A DNA stretch of 64,000 nt from Allacma fusca (Eukaryota; Arthropoda; Collembola; Symphypleona; Sminthuridae), in NCBI GenBank assembly GCA_947179485.1, contig OX359249.1:49487402-49551401 (forward strand), given 5' to 3'. The first letter of the stretch is position 1; each line of letters opens with the position of its first letter. A program made the translations under genes and the position numbers. Shown one piece after another: positions 26,308 through 38,370 of the stretch. The notes below the pieces were generated by a model. The model was not told the DNA's origin. It searched no databases and was given only the letters and a program-made list of their open reading frames with translations.

Positions 26308-29300
26308 AGACGAGATCTGTGTTTACAATAATTATTTCCTTTACTAGCTTTTCCTATTCTTCCATTCGAAACTACATGTAAGTATAGATCAACACACGCA
26401 ATATTTTCAATATTCATGTCATTGGTGTTCCTCGAACATCTTCATTTACAACAACTGTGTGAGTACTCTTACAATTAGAACCAGAGCTGACTGAATTAGC
26501 TACATTGTAGGATTACGCTGCACTGCACTGAACGAGACTAGTGTCCAATGTACATTGAAAAATAGAATGACTGTGCGTAGTACTCTCCAGGAAAATAAAT
26601 ATACCTACTACAGACAAAATAAATAGCGACTACAGATCCGTCCCAGCTAACAATAAGTATACATAAGCTCCCAGGCCCGTTTACAATGGACAGTCAAAGC
26701 CCACTTTATACGCCTGTTCATGTTTTCCTCCAAACTACCTCATACACATCCGACATGCAGTGATTTAAAATACAGCAGCTCCAGAATTATAAGTGTCTCG
26801 TTGTAGTAAGCGTGAATAAATCCCGAAAACGGAGAATCCAACATAAGAACCAACTGTGACCGTCAGGATGTTACCAACAATTTCTATCACGTTCCAAGTA
26901 CAAATATAGTGCATGAAATGAAGCCATTACATCGTTCCTCAATGGTCAATTTTAGAGCTCGGAGAGAGAAGAGTTTCGAATCTGATACAGTAGTAAGTCT
27001 ACGAACACACTTCATAGTGCCCTATACCCACACACACTCTTTCCAATTCAACAACAAACACAAAACAAATATGCAGCTGACTGAAAGCACTCTCTCCAAA
27101 CACTATTGCCGTTTTGTGACTCACAACAAGGATCATGCATAAGAATAAGGCATTGAGATCCCCAAGGAAAATATTGGCATGGCTGCAATTCTCGTGTCAA
27201 CAAGTCACCATTATTGCCTCCCTGAACAGAGACGTCTTCCACCAAACCAGCTACTTTTCTTGTTTTCAAGTCAATTGCTAGAAACTTGCCGTGGCAAAAC
27301 TGAAGTCAAGCGAGCCAGAACCCTTACAAGATTCCATTGCACCTATAAGCTTTGATTTCCAAAATATCCCCGGCCCCCCAAAAGCAATCAAATCCACCTT
27401 TAACTCTGAAATACCAATATGTTATCCACTATTTTTGCGATAGCTTGTTTTTTTTTTTCAATTACAGCCGTACCATGATATGACACTACGGACGCTATAT
27501 TATTCTATTTGGTGGCTGATATTCCTAATAGTTTTTTAGAAACATTTAGGATGGAACGAAACTGATTGAATTTTTGAAGAAATCCCAGTCCCAGAGAAGC
27601 CAAGATGTATTCAGGTGTAGAAAATTGAAGGTAAAGACAATAAATCCTACACAAGAATTCCATGCCATTCCCAAGTGAGGAATTTGGATTTACATTTGAA
27701 AAAAATACCACGATAAAACTGGATTAAAAAATAAATAATTCTTTTGATCTATGTCCCAATATTTGATTTTTTATAGAGCCAGATTCCTTATAGATTTGAA
27801 AAATTTGATCTCACAGTAAAAACAAAATTTCATGACTCCCTAATTAAAAGTTTTCCAGCTTTTCACGAGTTTTTTTTACATGTTTTTTAAATAGTAGCTT
27901 TGGAAAATGTATATTGTAACAGGAAGGAAAAGACCTTGATCGTTGAAATAGATTCAAGGGTTACCTACGTAGAAACTGTTAAAAACCTAGAAACTGCTCG
28001 TCAATAAGTCAAAGCATTTTTATAAAAATACAAAACGATAATATAGGCAGCATTTGCGGAAAAGTGAAATGGTTAAAACACATTTATATAAGTATAAAGT
28101 TTGATTACTTTCACGAAGGCGTGATACACTTTTGGATGCACATTTAGCCTAAACCATAAATACGAATAAATACACACAGAGGATCTAAATGGGCTGCACA
28201 TGTGCCGATACTTTTTGTTGACTCTCCTAGGCCATGAGGATTGGATGAAGAAAATATTTTCTTGTTTTCAAATAATCCCAAGATCATAATGTCCTGATTG
28301 ACAATAATATTTATTGAGACGTGAAGCAAGAACTTGAAGAAGTAGCAAAGGGATATTTGTCATGAGACCTCAGCAATAGGTTTTTCGAGCTGTACAAAAA
28401 CTACGTCTTGCTCTTATAAGTGAGGACCGAAACCGTTAATTGCCACTTGTCTCTGCCACATGATTTCTTTTGCCTTAACGCATACTTGCATTTGTTCTTC
28501 TGGCCCGAACACAAATCCATCCCGTCTTCCTTTCATCATACCATACACACAAGAACAGGTGTATGTATTTCAACTGCACATATTTCCCAGTCCCAGCACA
28601 TACGCCTTCTCCTTTACTCGTGGGTTCCGGCCTACTTGTCTTTACCAACAAGATTATATAGAGTAGAGCCGTCGGCAGTCGGATTTACAACTATTATGTG
28701 GCCAGGAACAGTAGTGCATAAGGTTGAGATACTTTCTGAAAATTAACGACATGTCACTCACGTCATTTCCCGGTCATTTTTCTCTGCTCCGTCAATCATC
28801 CTACTTGACTTGTTCAGCCGCTAAAAATTCCTTCAGTCACTTCAAGTCACCCTCTTTCATTCTACTTTTACAGAAATGGCTTCACCCGTGGTTTCTAAAA
28901 CCATTAGCCACTGTATTTCTTCTACAGACGGGTGTGTAGTACATACATATGTCATGGAGGACTCTAAGAAATGAATCTTCCCCAAGTTGCCTTACCCTCT
29001 GGGCTTAAATACGAATTTCCGGGATTTTGCCATACAGAATACAGAAATTACTGCTTTTTCCCTATTGCTCCAAACGAAATAATAATTACATTAACATGCA
29101 AGAAACCAGTTTGAGCTTACTCCAGCAAACTTTGGTAACTTCTTTCCAACAGTCACACCTCCACCTTGCTTCCTACATTGAGACCTCTCGTTGTCAACCT
29201 AGGGAAATCTATCAGTCTGCTGTTTTTCTACGACCTTGGATTTAAGGACCAAAAAATCAAAAACCTTCAAAATTTGAACAGAATTTATCATTAAATCAAT

Positions 29301-32300
29301 TATTTACCCTAGACTTGCCTACAATCAAGCCGGAGATGTTTGGCCGATAAAAAATATACCTATGAATATATAGATTGATTTTAAAAAATACCAGGCTTAA
29401 CATTCGTACTCTTTTTCCAAAAAAACAGTCATTCCAGGACCTAGAATGTTTTTAATGGAAAATAAAATCTTCAGGAGCCAAATGCCTTTAATATTTATTT
29501 TGGAACGTTTCACAGTAAATGCAAAACGTGCCAAGTTGCAGGAAATAATAATAGTGGGAGCTATCAAAAAAAATATTCATTTTCTATGCCACCGTAAGAA
29601 TTTGCTAATTAACATTAATTAATTAGTAGAAGTAATTAGCCAATATTATAGTTATGCCGTAATGTAATTCTTTTCAGGGATTCCTATTTTGCTTTCATGA
29701 AAATTGACACACTATATAGTTTTTATCTTCTGAAATATAAAAATTAAAAACACTTCTTGATTCCTCATGATTTTGTTTACCATTTATAAAAAACCCTTGG
29801 CCTCACAACCCCTTTCCCAAGTCTTCCACAGCTCAGAGCCCTTCCTGAGTTTCAAATGTTTCAATTACCACGGGGCAGTTTTTTGGGTAACCTCCTACAA
29901 TTTGTAATTGCGAAGGTATTGGGGAGATTTTTCAACCCCTCCCCCCCCCCTCACAGAGAGTTAGGACTGACTTCTCGGCGTTTGCTTGTAATTACACTGG
30001 ATCATGAATGGGATAAGGGACACTTAGCAGTAAAATTTTACAATGATGTCGCAGACCTATGTACTTATCTCAATGACCGGTGATTTTTTCAGGATTTACA
30101 TTCAACTACCCTGATTGGTATTTCGTAACTGGCTGGGTGGTGGTGTCCAACCTAATTAACAGAAACGGGTTGACACTTGTTAGTTAGTTCCCTAATTTAC
30201 ATAAAAACCCTGAATTTCTTCTGAAATATTAAGTTGGAACAGACAGCAACTCTACATTAACACTGCCACGAGGTTCAAGATAAAAGTCTCTGAATGAAGC
30301 CAAAATGTAACATTCAATCTCATATTACCGTCGTGCTAAGTAATTTCAACACTTAAGATTCATACGAGGCTGTACTTATACATGGAGGTAGTTATGCACT
30401 GTTAAATGTAGAAAAAGCCTGCACTACTTGTATTTATGACGTCTGCCGGGAAAGTGATCAAAGTTCCGGGATCGTTTTTGTTTACACACGTGTGAGCGCT
30501 AAAAGTTGTTCTTGATCAACTGATGACAGGATTCTGGGCAAGTGAACTAAATGATATTTTTATGGGTTACCGGCAAGTGGCAATTCCAACTCCACTCATG
30601 CATACGAATGAGTGAAGCTACAATGTGATATCAGTATTACCAGTGCTGGGAGTACACAAATACATCTACAAGAACGTATGTGCAGTTGCGTGCACATTTC
30701 TATGCAATGTTCATCAATGTGAGTCATTCCAGCACTCTGCAATGTTTGATCACCGTAATGTGGACTTTTGAACGAAACGAGAATTAATTTCATCATGGAC
30801 ACACATGCATTACCTACACTCATGGAAGACATTAGTAGTAGTATCAGCTATTGACGTCCTCAATTCTTGTTGTGCATAATGCAATGGAAACATTTTTCCT
30901 AGCCTATTGCAGTTTTATTAATTTAGACTTTTGCCGGTTGTCACATTGCCAGTGTGAAGTTTATATATGACTGACATGCAACCAGAAGATAGTAAGGAAA
31001 TCAAGCATCCTGCAGGCCATGCAACGCAAGTTTTAGTGATCACTTAGCTCACTCAAGTGGATAAGAATAATCTTATTCTCATTACCATTTTGCTCAGTTG
31101 CTGAAATGAAATTTCCGGAATCGTTCAGCACAATACACTTTTTTTTGCTATCAAACTTAATTGCGTAACTCGATCTTTAGTTCAACACTTTATAAAGCAA
31201 AACCGACTAAACAAGAAGCGAGTGAAACAAGTGCTCAAGTATTCCGTCATTCTCAGTTATTCCGTAAGCATGGTTTTTGGCTATCGTAATTGCCTGATTG
31301 ACGGTCTGAAACTGTCTAAAATGTTTAAGTGTCGACCGCTTGGGTTTTGACTAACTTGTTTGAAAAGATGGTTTAGCTAAACAGGCTTGGACAAACAATC
31401 GTCACAGTCTGTTGGGCAAGCTGTGGAAACCCAAACAAACGTCACTACCGTTGTCCCTCGAAAATCATTCAGTCAAATTTAGCATCTTTACAGTTTGAAA
31501 TTATAAGATCCTAAGTAGTGTGCCGACCGAAATGAAATGCTAGTTTATCTCATTTTTTTTTTAAATCGCTGCCAATCTGAAAATACACAGTTGTTGTAGG
31601 TGTACATGAAGTCTATTAAAATGGAAATGATGTGTAAATAAAATAAGGATGATGCCATTATGCGGGATTAAACCATTTTTATGGACAGCTTATTGTTAGT
31701 CCCCATCATGTATGCATTCCAAATGTGCAAACGTTCACCGAATATTTGGCACTCAATTCGGTGCATTCTAAATGCGTCAACACATTAACCCCATTTAGGT
31801 ATCCAAATGACTTTTCTTTCTTCCAATATGTAAAAATGTACCCCTCGGACGGATTCAAAGCAGATTCATATTATTGTGTGAGTATGTCTCTACAGAAATA
31901 TTTTAACGAGTTTTGCCTTGCATGATCACCTCCAGTTAAGTAATGGCTTTGGTGTTAGCAATAAACACATTTGTCTAAAATTTGGAGTCCTGCGGTAGTA
32001 ACCACCATTGTGGATGGCAGTAGAAATGAAATTACTTGGTTTCAGTATACAACCAGGCTATGCTCTCTTTTCACAAGAATATAAGTACTGTAAGTACTCA
32101 ATGCCACATACGTAATTCTTGTAGGTTACACAACTTGCACTGGATGTGTGTGTGTGTGCTCCCTGTGCTGTTCTCCTACAAAGGTTTTGTGAAATGAATT
32201 TGGTTTCAAATCAGGGTGAACAATACCCGTTAGTTCGACTCTTTTCAAATGCCAAAACATTCAAGAAAAAGACCACCCACAAGTGAAAAATGTCAATAAA

Positions 32301-32475
32301 ATTAGTTAACAATAGTTGTAAATGAGAAAATTGAGAATATTCTATTTGAAACAAATCAATTATCCAGAAAATTAGAAATGTCACGCTTTGTGTCGGTGCC
32401 GAGAAGGTATTAATAGAATACGATACAAAACGATTCAATTAGTTTCACAGAAAGAGGTGCTCAAAAAATTCTTAC

Positions 32476-32600
32476 CTTTGCATTCATGAGAATCTCGGGA
32501 AGTTGCTCGACCCCAGGGCCGGTCTAAATAGAATGGTTTGCATCTCTCACAATCTCTACCCGCTGTATTGTGCCGGCAGTCACATACGAGCTCACCCTCT
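32476..32600 (-). CDS. Net: Netrin exon E: first laminin-type EGF repeat
   Basis: 125 bp; the first base completes Lys562 (HNK), then residues 563-603, then one base of the next codon. The acceptor is CCGACAG|AGAGG: the two alternative AGs just downstream break the frame, which fixes the choice. The donor is CAAAG|GTAAGA. The product holds the cysteine ladder of laminin EGF repeat 1 ([20 protein letters not shown]), followed by the RPWGRAT run and ECK. The exon is too short and lacks a Met, so a simple open-frame scan misses it. The next exon, expected to start with a CNCN-type motif, was not found. Confidence 0.94.
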
Positions 32601-35600
32601 CTGTCGGAATTCCATAAGCGCGAGAAAACAACAAAAAAAATGGAAACTTTAGTCGTGTTTTCTCATTTTATTCCGTAAGAACATCCTATAGCATATAAGT
32701 ATACTTACATACATACATCACGTGTACTCATACACGCATGTGATGTTGCAGCATGAACTGCTTTGAAAGTACAAATGTTTTGTACTGTGTAGTATGTGAA
32801 AAGCAATAGCTAAAAGCGTAACGTCGCCGTAACATGAGGGTAACAGTAAACAGGCGATAGGGTAGGATCAGCCTTTCTTAATCCCTTTTAGGATTAGAAA
32901 CAAGGTACTGAAAACTCAATGCTCATCGCTCATCAATGTGAGTGTGAGCACAAAGCCGTGCACACATGTGTGTATCTAAACGACCAGATGCAAATTGAAT
33001 ATAACTGAAAGAAAAGTAACACAGCAGGGGCAAAAATCTTAATTAGCATTACAAAATTCGTAACTCCGCAAATGATTCCTTCCAATATTTACTAAAACAC
33101 TTAAGTCCAGCCAAGCAAATGATAATAGCTTTCAAAGCACTAATATTGTAGACAGCGGATAAACAGAATGAAGGATTCCTGTCGAGTTCGTTTCCGACTA
33201 CATATAGTAAAATTGAAAAGGCGTTACAATTTCAGAAACGCAATTAGTTCTAATTTCTTGGATAGTAAATGTTTATAACATAATATACATACACAACAGA
33301 ATCAAGTATTAGTGTTCCTCCAACACCATAGCCCTCAAACTTTCTTACATGAATCTATGCATTATAGATTACACTCACACTTTATGCGAAATGTTGTGTT
33401 GACAAACAAAGATAACAGCATTAGCAAGACACTGAAAGCAGATGTAAGGCCACTACTATAGAACTACATCAATGAATTACATATACTTATTCAATTGGCT
33501 TTTCACGTCCAAAGCCTAAAATCAGATTTCCATTCAATAAGAATACCATGCTGAATTATGTACGAACCATGCAATAATGGCTCATAATCAAATCTCAAAA
33601 ACAAATACTATTTCTTTGTTTTGTGTCCATGCACAACTAATACGATAGCACAGAAAGCGTGTAACAATCCAATTTCGACCAATGCCAACTAGGGTGATAG
33701 TAAGCAGGTTAGCAACAAGTTCTTAAATGATTAAAAAATATGACCACAGATTTGATTAAAACTTTGTAAGCCAGCATCCACACACACACACACACACACT
33801 GTATTACCAAATCATGTTCATAAACATTGTTCATATAATTTAAGATCATTTGGAGGATTATAAGTGTAGACAATTTTAATTACTTGTTATGGATGCAGCG
33901 AGACGCGTGGCCATTGCATTTGCACCGACCACCGACAGCAAAATCAGCCACGGAGTAAAAGGTCCGTAGATTGTGTTTGGTCGTCGTCGAGGGCAAGTTG
34001 ATGAGGGCGGCCGAGGCTGCAGCCTCAGCGGCAGCCGATGCTTCATTGATTTGTGGCTGTGCCTCATTAGCCTGAAATTGGTTTAGGTATACAAAGATAC
34101 GACTAAGAAAAGCATAATGAGAAAATTGCATTTCTTCCACACCATCCTCACATACTCACACTAATGGAGATGCCTAATAGGAATTTTCTAAGGGGCACAC
34201 CATCAATCTACTAAACAGGCTGGAAGAGAAAAAGTTGCTTGCGCACAGACGACACTCATCATGATACTGGTCTGCTGACTACTCCAAGATACGTGTTTGT
34301 GTACATCTAGGAGTTGCTGTTCAATATATTCTGCTTCAGGAGATATATAGCGGTGAACACAGATAGATGCAACAAATACCTCGTCTGTCTTATTACAACT
34401 TCTACTTCTCCACTGAGACTCGTTACTACATATCTGTATAAAGACCGTCCGCGGAGTCAACAAGACGAGAGAGATACATGTTGAGAAAAAATACATAACA
34501 CGCGAGAAAAGAAAGTATTAGTTATGGCTTGCTCTCCCCAAGTCTAATAGCTGGTACGCAACCGGAGTAAAGAAGTAACTATAATGAATGGATAATGTCG
34601 TCCCTTTTTCTCTCATTCCTCCTTTTTTCTTCTCGCTTCCCTATCACTACCACTCTAATCACATGGGCTTACAATTTAATGTAACCTAACCCAAATGTTC
34701 TCGTGCCTTTCCTTTCGATATCACTTAACCTAATATACTTTTTTTTTCAAGAACACCCCTACAATGTGCCATATGCATTTACAACTACCCATACCTCTGG
34801 ATCGACGACTACAGAAAGGGAAAACAATAGTTACATTAATGAGAAAAACGCCAGGAACTTAACCTCACCTGGTATCCGTTGTGGTACATGGAGTCAGCAG
34901 GGTTGTCGCTTGAAGACGATGTCATGGGGTTTGTGCCAGTGTCGACTACCACCGAATTCATGGATGTGTCATTGTGGAGGAGATGAAATATCTGTTCTTT
35001 GTGCGACAAAGTGGTTGTCAATGATGCAATCTGCTGAGTTAAACTGGCAAGGTCCTTGTCCGGCGTGAGCATGCGATTGAACACGACCCGGATATCCGTG
35101 GCTGTCACCCAATCCTGTAAATTACAAGGTCAAATTCTTTTTTCTCTTCACAAAACGGACTTCCATTTATCCTTGCCTACACAATACACGCTTCTTTTCT
35201 ACTTCACTAGTACAAACGGAAATTATTCATCTTCCGTCTAACCCTTCATGTTGGATCTTTAATGAATTCTTTTTAGGGGACCAATTAGAAATTAATTACC
35301 CCGATGTAATTAGATTAATAGTTTTTTGAGTTTTTATCCACTCCAATTACCTATTCCAATTTTTCATCATCTCTTTCACGTTTCTGAGGTCAGCCAGATG
35401 TAAATAAATAAATACTTAAAGCATCACTCTAGGTTTGCAGTTAGACATTTAAGAGGAAGTGGCATAGGCGACAAAAGATTAACGTCATGTACTGTCGGGA
35501 GATATAGGAAGCTAGGAGGATAAGTGTAAAGGAGAGTAGCTCGATGCTTATCCGGTCTTAAAATTAGCATCTCGGAGTCCAAAACATCCGAACATGAATG

Positions 35601-38370
35601 CACTTCCACTTCTCCTGCGTGAGTGTGGAGGACTATTATGCTGCATTGCAGCCACAAAATCTAACTGAACACTATCACATGAACAGTAAAAGTCAGACGG
35701 AAATGCAATCAGAGACTGAGAAAACGTTATTGAGAAGGAAAGCATTTCATCAGATACCAATGCAAATAAATATGTACATTTATTTACTTTTCAGACTGAC
35801 GCGCAGACAGCCGTTTTTGAGTAGATAGACAGAGAAATGCTGGTCTCACAAGACTACAATGTGCATACATACGGAGAGAATTTCGGAACCATTTACCCCG
35901 CTTCGGCACCACTGAAAAACTGTAAACCGCAAGCAGGGCCCAACAACTAGGTACTAGCTGCACAGCAAGTAAAGTGACTTTAAGTGCTTGTTGTAAATCT
36001 TCTTAATGCTGCAGTTGAAGTCTACGTCAGTGAGATTCCATGAAACAGTCGCAATTCCCAACCATCACCACGAGGCTTATTTGCAGACAAACAATAAACT
36101 TAACTTTCAAACTCAGGTTCGCTTGATGTATACCATCGAGTTAGATTAAGTACACAATCTACCGAAGAATTATGAGCAACATGTATGATGACAGGATTTT
36201 ATGAATCCAATTTTTTTTTACAAACCAGTAACTTTTTTACAGACCCTGTAATAACATCTACTTGGGAAAACATTACATCGGAGCAATAGGCTACTAATAG
36301 CACATGACTGATTAATTATTACGTACTTACAACGAAATGACAATTCGTATAAAATAGCAACTGGAATAAGAGCAAATGGTTATTTGACCTGTAATATAGG
36401 GCTGTTGTCAAAGTCAATAGCACTAGGTCGTCCTTCAAGAGTGCTGAAAGCAATCCTGGAACCCATCCCCGAATCACTCCTGATATGACTGTCTGTGCAC
36501 AACGGTTCCTGTTCATTGGCACGAGTTATTGTGGCTCTGTGGGCATATTTCCAACATATCATAGTTCTTTAATATTTATTCACACCATGCGGTCATAATT
36601 TAGGCTTGTGAAAACCTATGAATATCCATTAATGGAAATAAGTACGAGTGGTGGCACTAGAAAATGACAAAGATATAGAGGCACAACAAGAGAAGGACAA
36701 ATTGCATATTAATAATTGAACCAATCGAATGTAATTTAAATTCTGATGTGTGGTTTTGATGCAAAAGTTATATTGATGGATGGACCACCTCAACCAAAAC
36801 GCATTAGTGCCCTATGGCAAGAAAGGAAGAAGAGAAGAATTGCCGATGCCAAACATACTTAATCCAAACAGTGGTATAAACTATGGAGTAATCAATCAAA
36901 TCTTGGTATTGAATTATCCTTCTACTTTACTTTAGCTGTTAAATAATGAATTGATGTGTGTTGGATACACGAGGGGAATTCTTGTGCTTAGTACTTATTT
37001 AGCTGCGAAAGGAGAAGGATGTAGTGTAGATGTAGGTATGAATAGGAGATTGAGGATTGAGGTTTCGCTCTACTTTAATGGGCATTATGGACAAAAGAGT
37101 GAGATCAGGTGAAAAAAGGTAGTAGCTTGCACGAGAGATGTAGAAAAGGTGAGTGTGAGATGCATGAGGGACTGTGATGAACGTAACAAGGAAAAGTAAT
37201 GGATTGAATTGATTGTGATGTGGTTTGTGGGGTACCCAATAATTGAATAATGTACAGCTGTCAATACCTGTTCGGTTTTCCATACATCTTCTTACAATAG
37301 GAAGAGTAGTACTGAAGTGGCTGCCATGAACGTCCAAAATCCATGCTCTTGTAGATAGCCAACGAGTCGGGCTTAGCTCCTCCGCAGAATTGTAGACTGA
37401 CGTAGGTCAACTCGTACTTTTTCCCCAGTGACAATGTCAGAGTAACATTTTCACTATCGAGAGCAAAGGGATTGGATTCCCAACAGGTTAAGTTGTTGGG
37501 ATTGTTCAAATCTGTCATGAAGGTGGTAGGATGAGCCCGTTTGACATCCGTGGCGTCGCAAATATGACATTTAGCTTCATGACCACTTCCCCCATGATGC
37601 TGGCTGGTGCTTCGAACGACTCTGTGAGTTTTGTTTTTGTTGTTTCTTCCTCTGTTCCCATTCCTTGATCTTGAGTTGGTGGAAAGGGGAGCTTGTGTAA
37701 TTTTCTCGGGAACTGAAGGGCTATCGGCTGAATGAATCTGAAGGAAGTCTGACTCTCCAAAAAACTTTGTTTCCGTCTCGCCAAATTCTCGAGTTGAAGA
37801 GGGTCCGCTTTGCTTGTTACCAGAGCTATCGTAGTTATTGTTGATATTAATACCACTTCCACTGTATGGTTTGGGTATCTTTATGCTCTCCAAAGAGGAA
37901 TATGACTGCTGAAGTACTTCAGAACCAGCAATGCTGGTAGTTCCCGGGTTTCCAATAAGGTTGTTATTGTTGTTACTGTTGCCCAAAGAACTGAGACGAG
38001 TTTGAGAGTTTTTTTGAACAGGAAGAAGTACGGGAGAATGAATCAGCCCCACACCGGTTCCATCCGAGAGAAAACACATCCGTGAGGGTACTTTGGCCCC
38101 ACAGGTATGAGTTGCTTGTATTTCTTTCCCGAATGCAGCATTTACAAAGTCTGGTATGCACTTCCTAGCACGGGACTGTCCCGACGACGATGAGAGCTCC
38201 TCATAGCAAGGATCAATATTTATTTGAGATTGCTGGAGACCAAAAATTTTCAAATACGATGATTGTGATGAGGCCCCGATTTTAACACTACCAGTGTTTA
38301 CTAACAATAGACACAACTGCAGGAAAATCAATCCCTCCATTCCTCTGAATTTCCCCACCAGACTCATCAT
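32476..38370 (-). CDS. Net: Netrin, 5' five exons (partial gene, 3' part not in view)
   Basis: Secreted laminin-related guidance cue; the family binds DCC/Frazzled and UNC5 receptors. Five exons join in frame: 38370-37268, 36536-36389, 35114-34869, 34071-33884 and 32600-32476, with introns of 731, 1274, 797 and 1283 bp, all GT-AG. The join gives 603 residues plus one base. Order: signal peptide (about residues 1-32), laminin N-terminal domain VI (about 50-548, enlarged by two inserts), first laminin EGF repeat (from Cys549). Family signatures seen: [136 protein letters not shown] and the RPWGRAT run. Canonical netrins continue with two more EGF repeats and an NTR domain, which I could not find to the left. 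Family assignment is very secure; orthology to a particular insect NetA or NetB is not resolved. Confidence 0.96.
32601..33883 (-). other. Netrin intron D-E
   Basis: 1283 bp, starting GTAATT and ending CGACAG, containing a CA microsatellite at 33778-33799. Nothing else of note was seen. Confidence 0.9.
33778..33799. repeat. (CA)n microsatellite in netrin intron D-E
   Basis: About eleven CA units inside the intron, useful as a linked length marker. Confidence 0.95.
33884..34071 (-). CDS. Net: Netrin exon D: Ala-rich insert, end of domain VI, start of EGF repeat 1
   Basis: 188 bp, residues 500-561 plus two bases of Lys562. Acceptor TTTCAG|GCTAATG, donor AACAA|GTAATT. The first half is alanine-rich ([13 protein letters not shown]) and completes the second insert. 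From residue 537 the product returns to the family signature [22 protein letters not shown], which closes domain VI and begins the first laminin EGF repeat at Cys549. Unspliced reading stops one codon past the donor. Confidence 0.95.
34072..34868 (-). other. Netrin intron C-D
   Basis: 797 bp, starting GTGAGG and ending TTTCAG. A 97-codon frame at 34203-34496 on the minus strand has no exon-like boundaries that fit the netrin frame and is taken as chance. Confidence 0.9.
34869..35114 (-). CDS. Net: Netrin exon C: end of conserved domain VI core plus start of second insert
   Basis: 246 bp, phase 0 at both ends, residues 418-499. The acceptor is TTTACAG|GATTGG and the donor is the strong CAG|GTGAGG. 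It opens with the netrin motif [14 protein letters not shown] and then leaves the conserved core. Residues 432-499 begin a lineage-type insert with a leucine-spaced probable helix ([17 protein letters not shown]), a sequon at Asn465 (NDT) and a Ser/Asn/Asp-rich tail. A 121-codon open frame on the opposite strand here is a shadow of this exon. Confidence 0.93.
35115..36388 (-). other. Netrin intron B-C
   Basis: 1274 bp, starting GTCAAA and ending TTTACAG. Short open frames occur on both strands but none resembles a known protein. Confidence 0.9.
36389..36536 (-). CDS. Net: Netrin exon B: laminin N-terminal domain, middle
   Basis: 148 bp, completing Arg368 and coding residues 369-417. The acceptor reads ATGCCCACAG|AGCC and the donor TTACAG|GTCAAA, the latter weaker than its neighbours beyond the GT. 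The product starts [17 protein letters not shown] and ends [20 protein letters not shown], both near-invariant netrin stretches. Cys381 is the conserved domain VI cysteine. Only about nine residues (IRSDSGMGS) separate TDSH from RIAFSTL, so no insert is present here. An in-frame stop follows the donor, as expected for intron. Confidence 0.94.
36537..37267 (-). other. Netrin intron A-B
   Basis: 731 bp between exons A and B, starting GTATTG and ending CCCACAG. Open frames inside it have no netrin similarity, and no repeat of note was seen. Confidence 0.9.
37268..38370 (-). CDS. Net: Netrin exon A: start codon, signal peptide, first part of laminin N-terminal domain
   Basis: Residues 1-367 plus two bases of codon 368. 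Two tandem ATGs open the frame; Met11 also starts the hydrophobic signal core ([12 protein letters not shown]) and is an alternative start. Cys55, Cys71, Cys90 and Cys99 and the motif [13 protein letters not shown] mark the start of domain VI. Between Cys99 (PSRMC) and Cys268 (KCHICDATD) lies a 168-residue Ser/Asn/Gly-rich insert; vertebrate netrins, from memory, have about 13 residues here. The domain then resumes with [18 protein letters not shown] and [20 protein letters not shown]. Sequons at Asn293 (NLT) and Asn308 (NVT) suggest glycosylation. The exon ends AACAG|GTATTG, splitting Arg368; without splicing the frame runs Tyr-stop. Confidence 0.95.

Larger units (their letters stand above)
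1..32475. other. Long stretch without supportable exons: netrin 3' introns or intergenic
   Basis: All open frames here are short (mostly under 110 codons), lack recognisable motifs and have no family similarity I can see. I looked on the minus strand for the missing netrin motifs (CNCNLHA, second and third EGF ladders, CDCHPVG, GYQQSRS and the NTR cysteines) and found none. The content is AT-rich unique sequence, TACA/TATG-rich runs, GA and CA microsatellites, a GC-rich pocket near 2371-2450 and a repeat-like patch at 24731-25640. Whether it is intron or intergenic depends on where the remaining netrin exons lie. Confidence 0.6.

Noticed and set aside
31981..32040. YCHPQ on the minus strand as a possible start of netrin EGF repeat 3 (CDCHPVG)
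   Set aside because: No following EGF cysteine ladder, no preceding cysteine pair, and the surrounding frame is not netrin-like.
34703..35068. 121-codon plus-strand open frame
   Set aside because: Lies opposite netrin exon C, whose minus-strand product carries clear family motifs; the plus frame is a shadow.
37515..37862. 115-codon minus-strand frame within netrin exon A
   Set aside because: Overlaps the netrin frame out of register and has no independent support.
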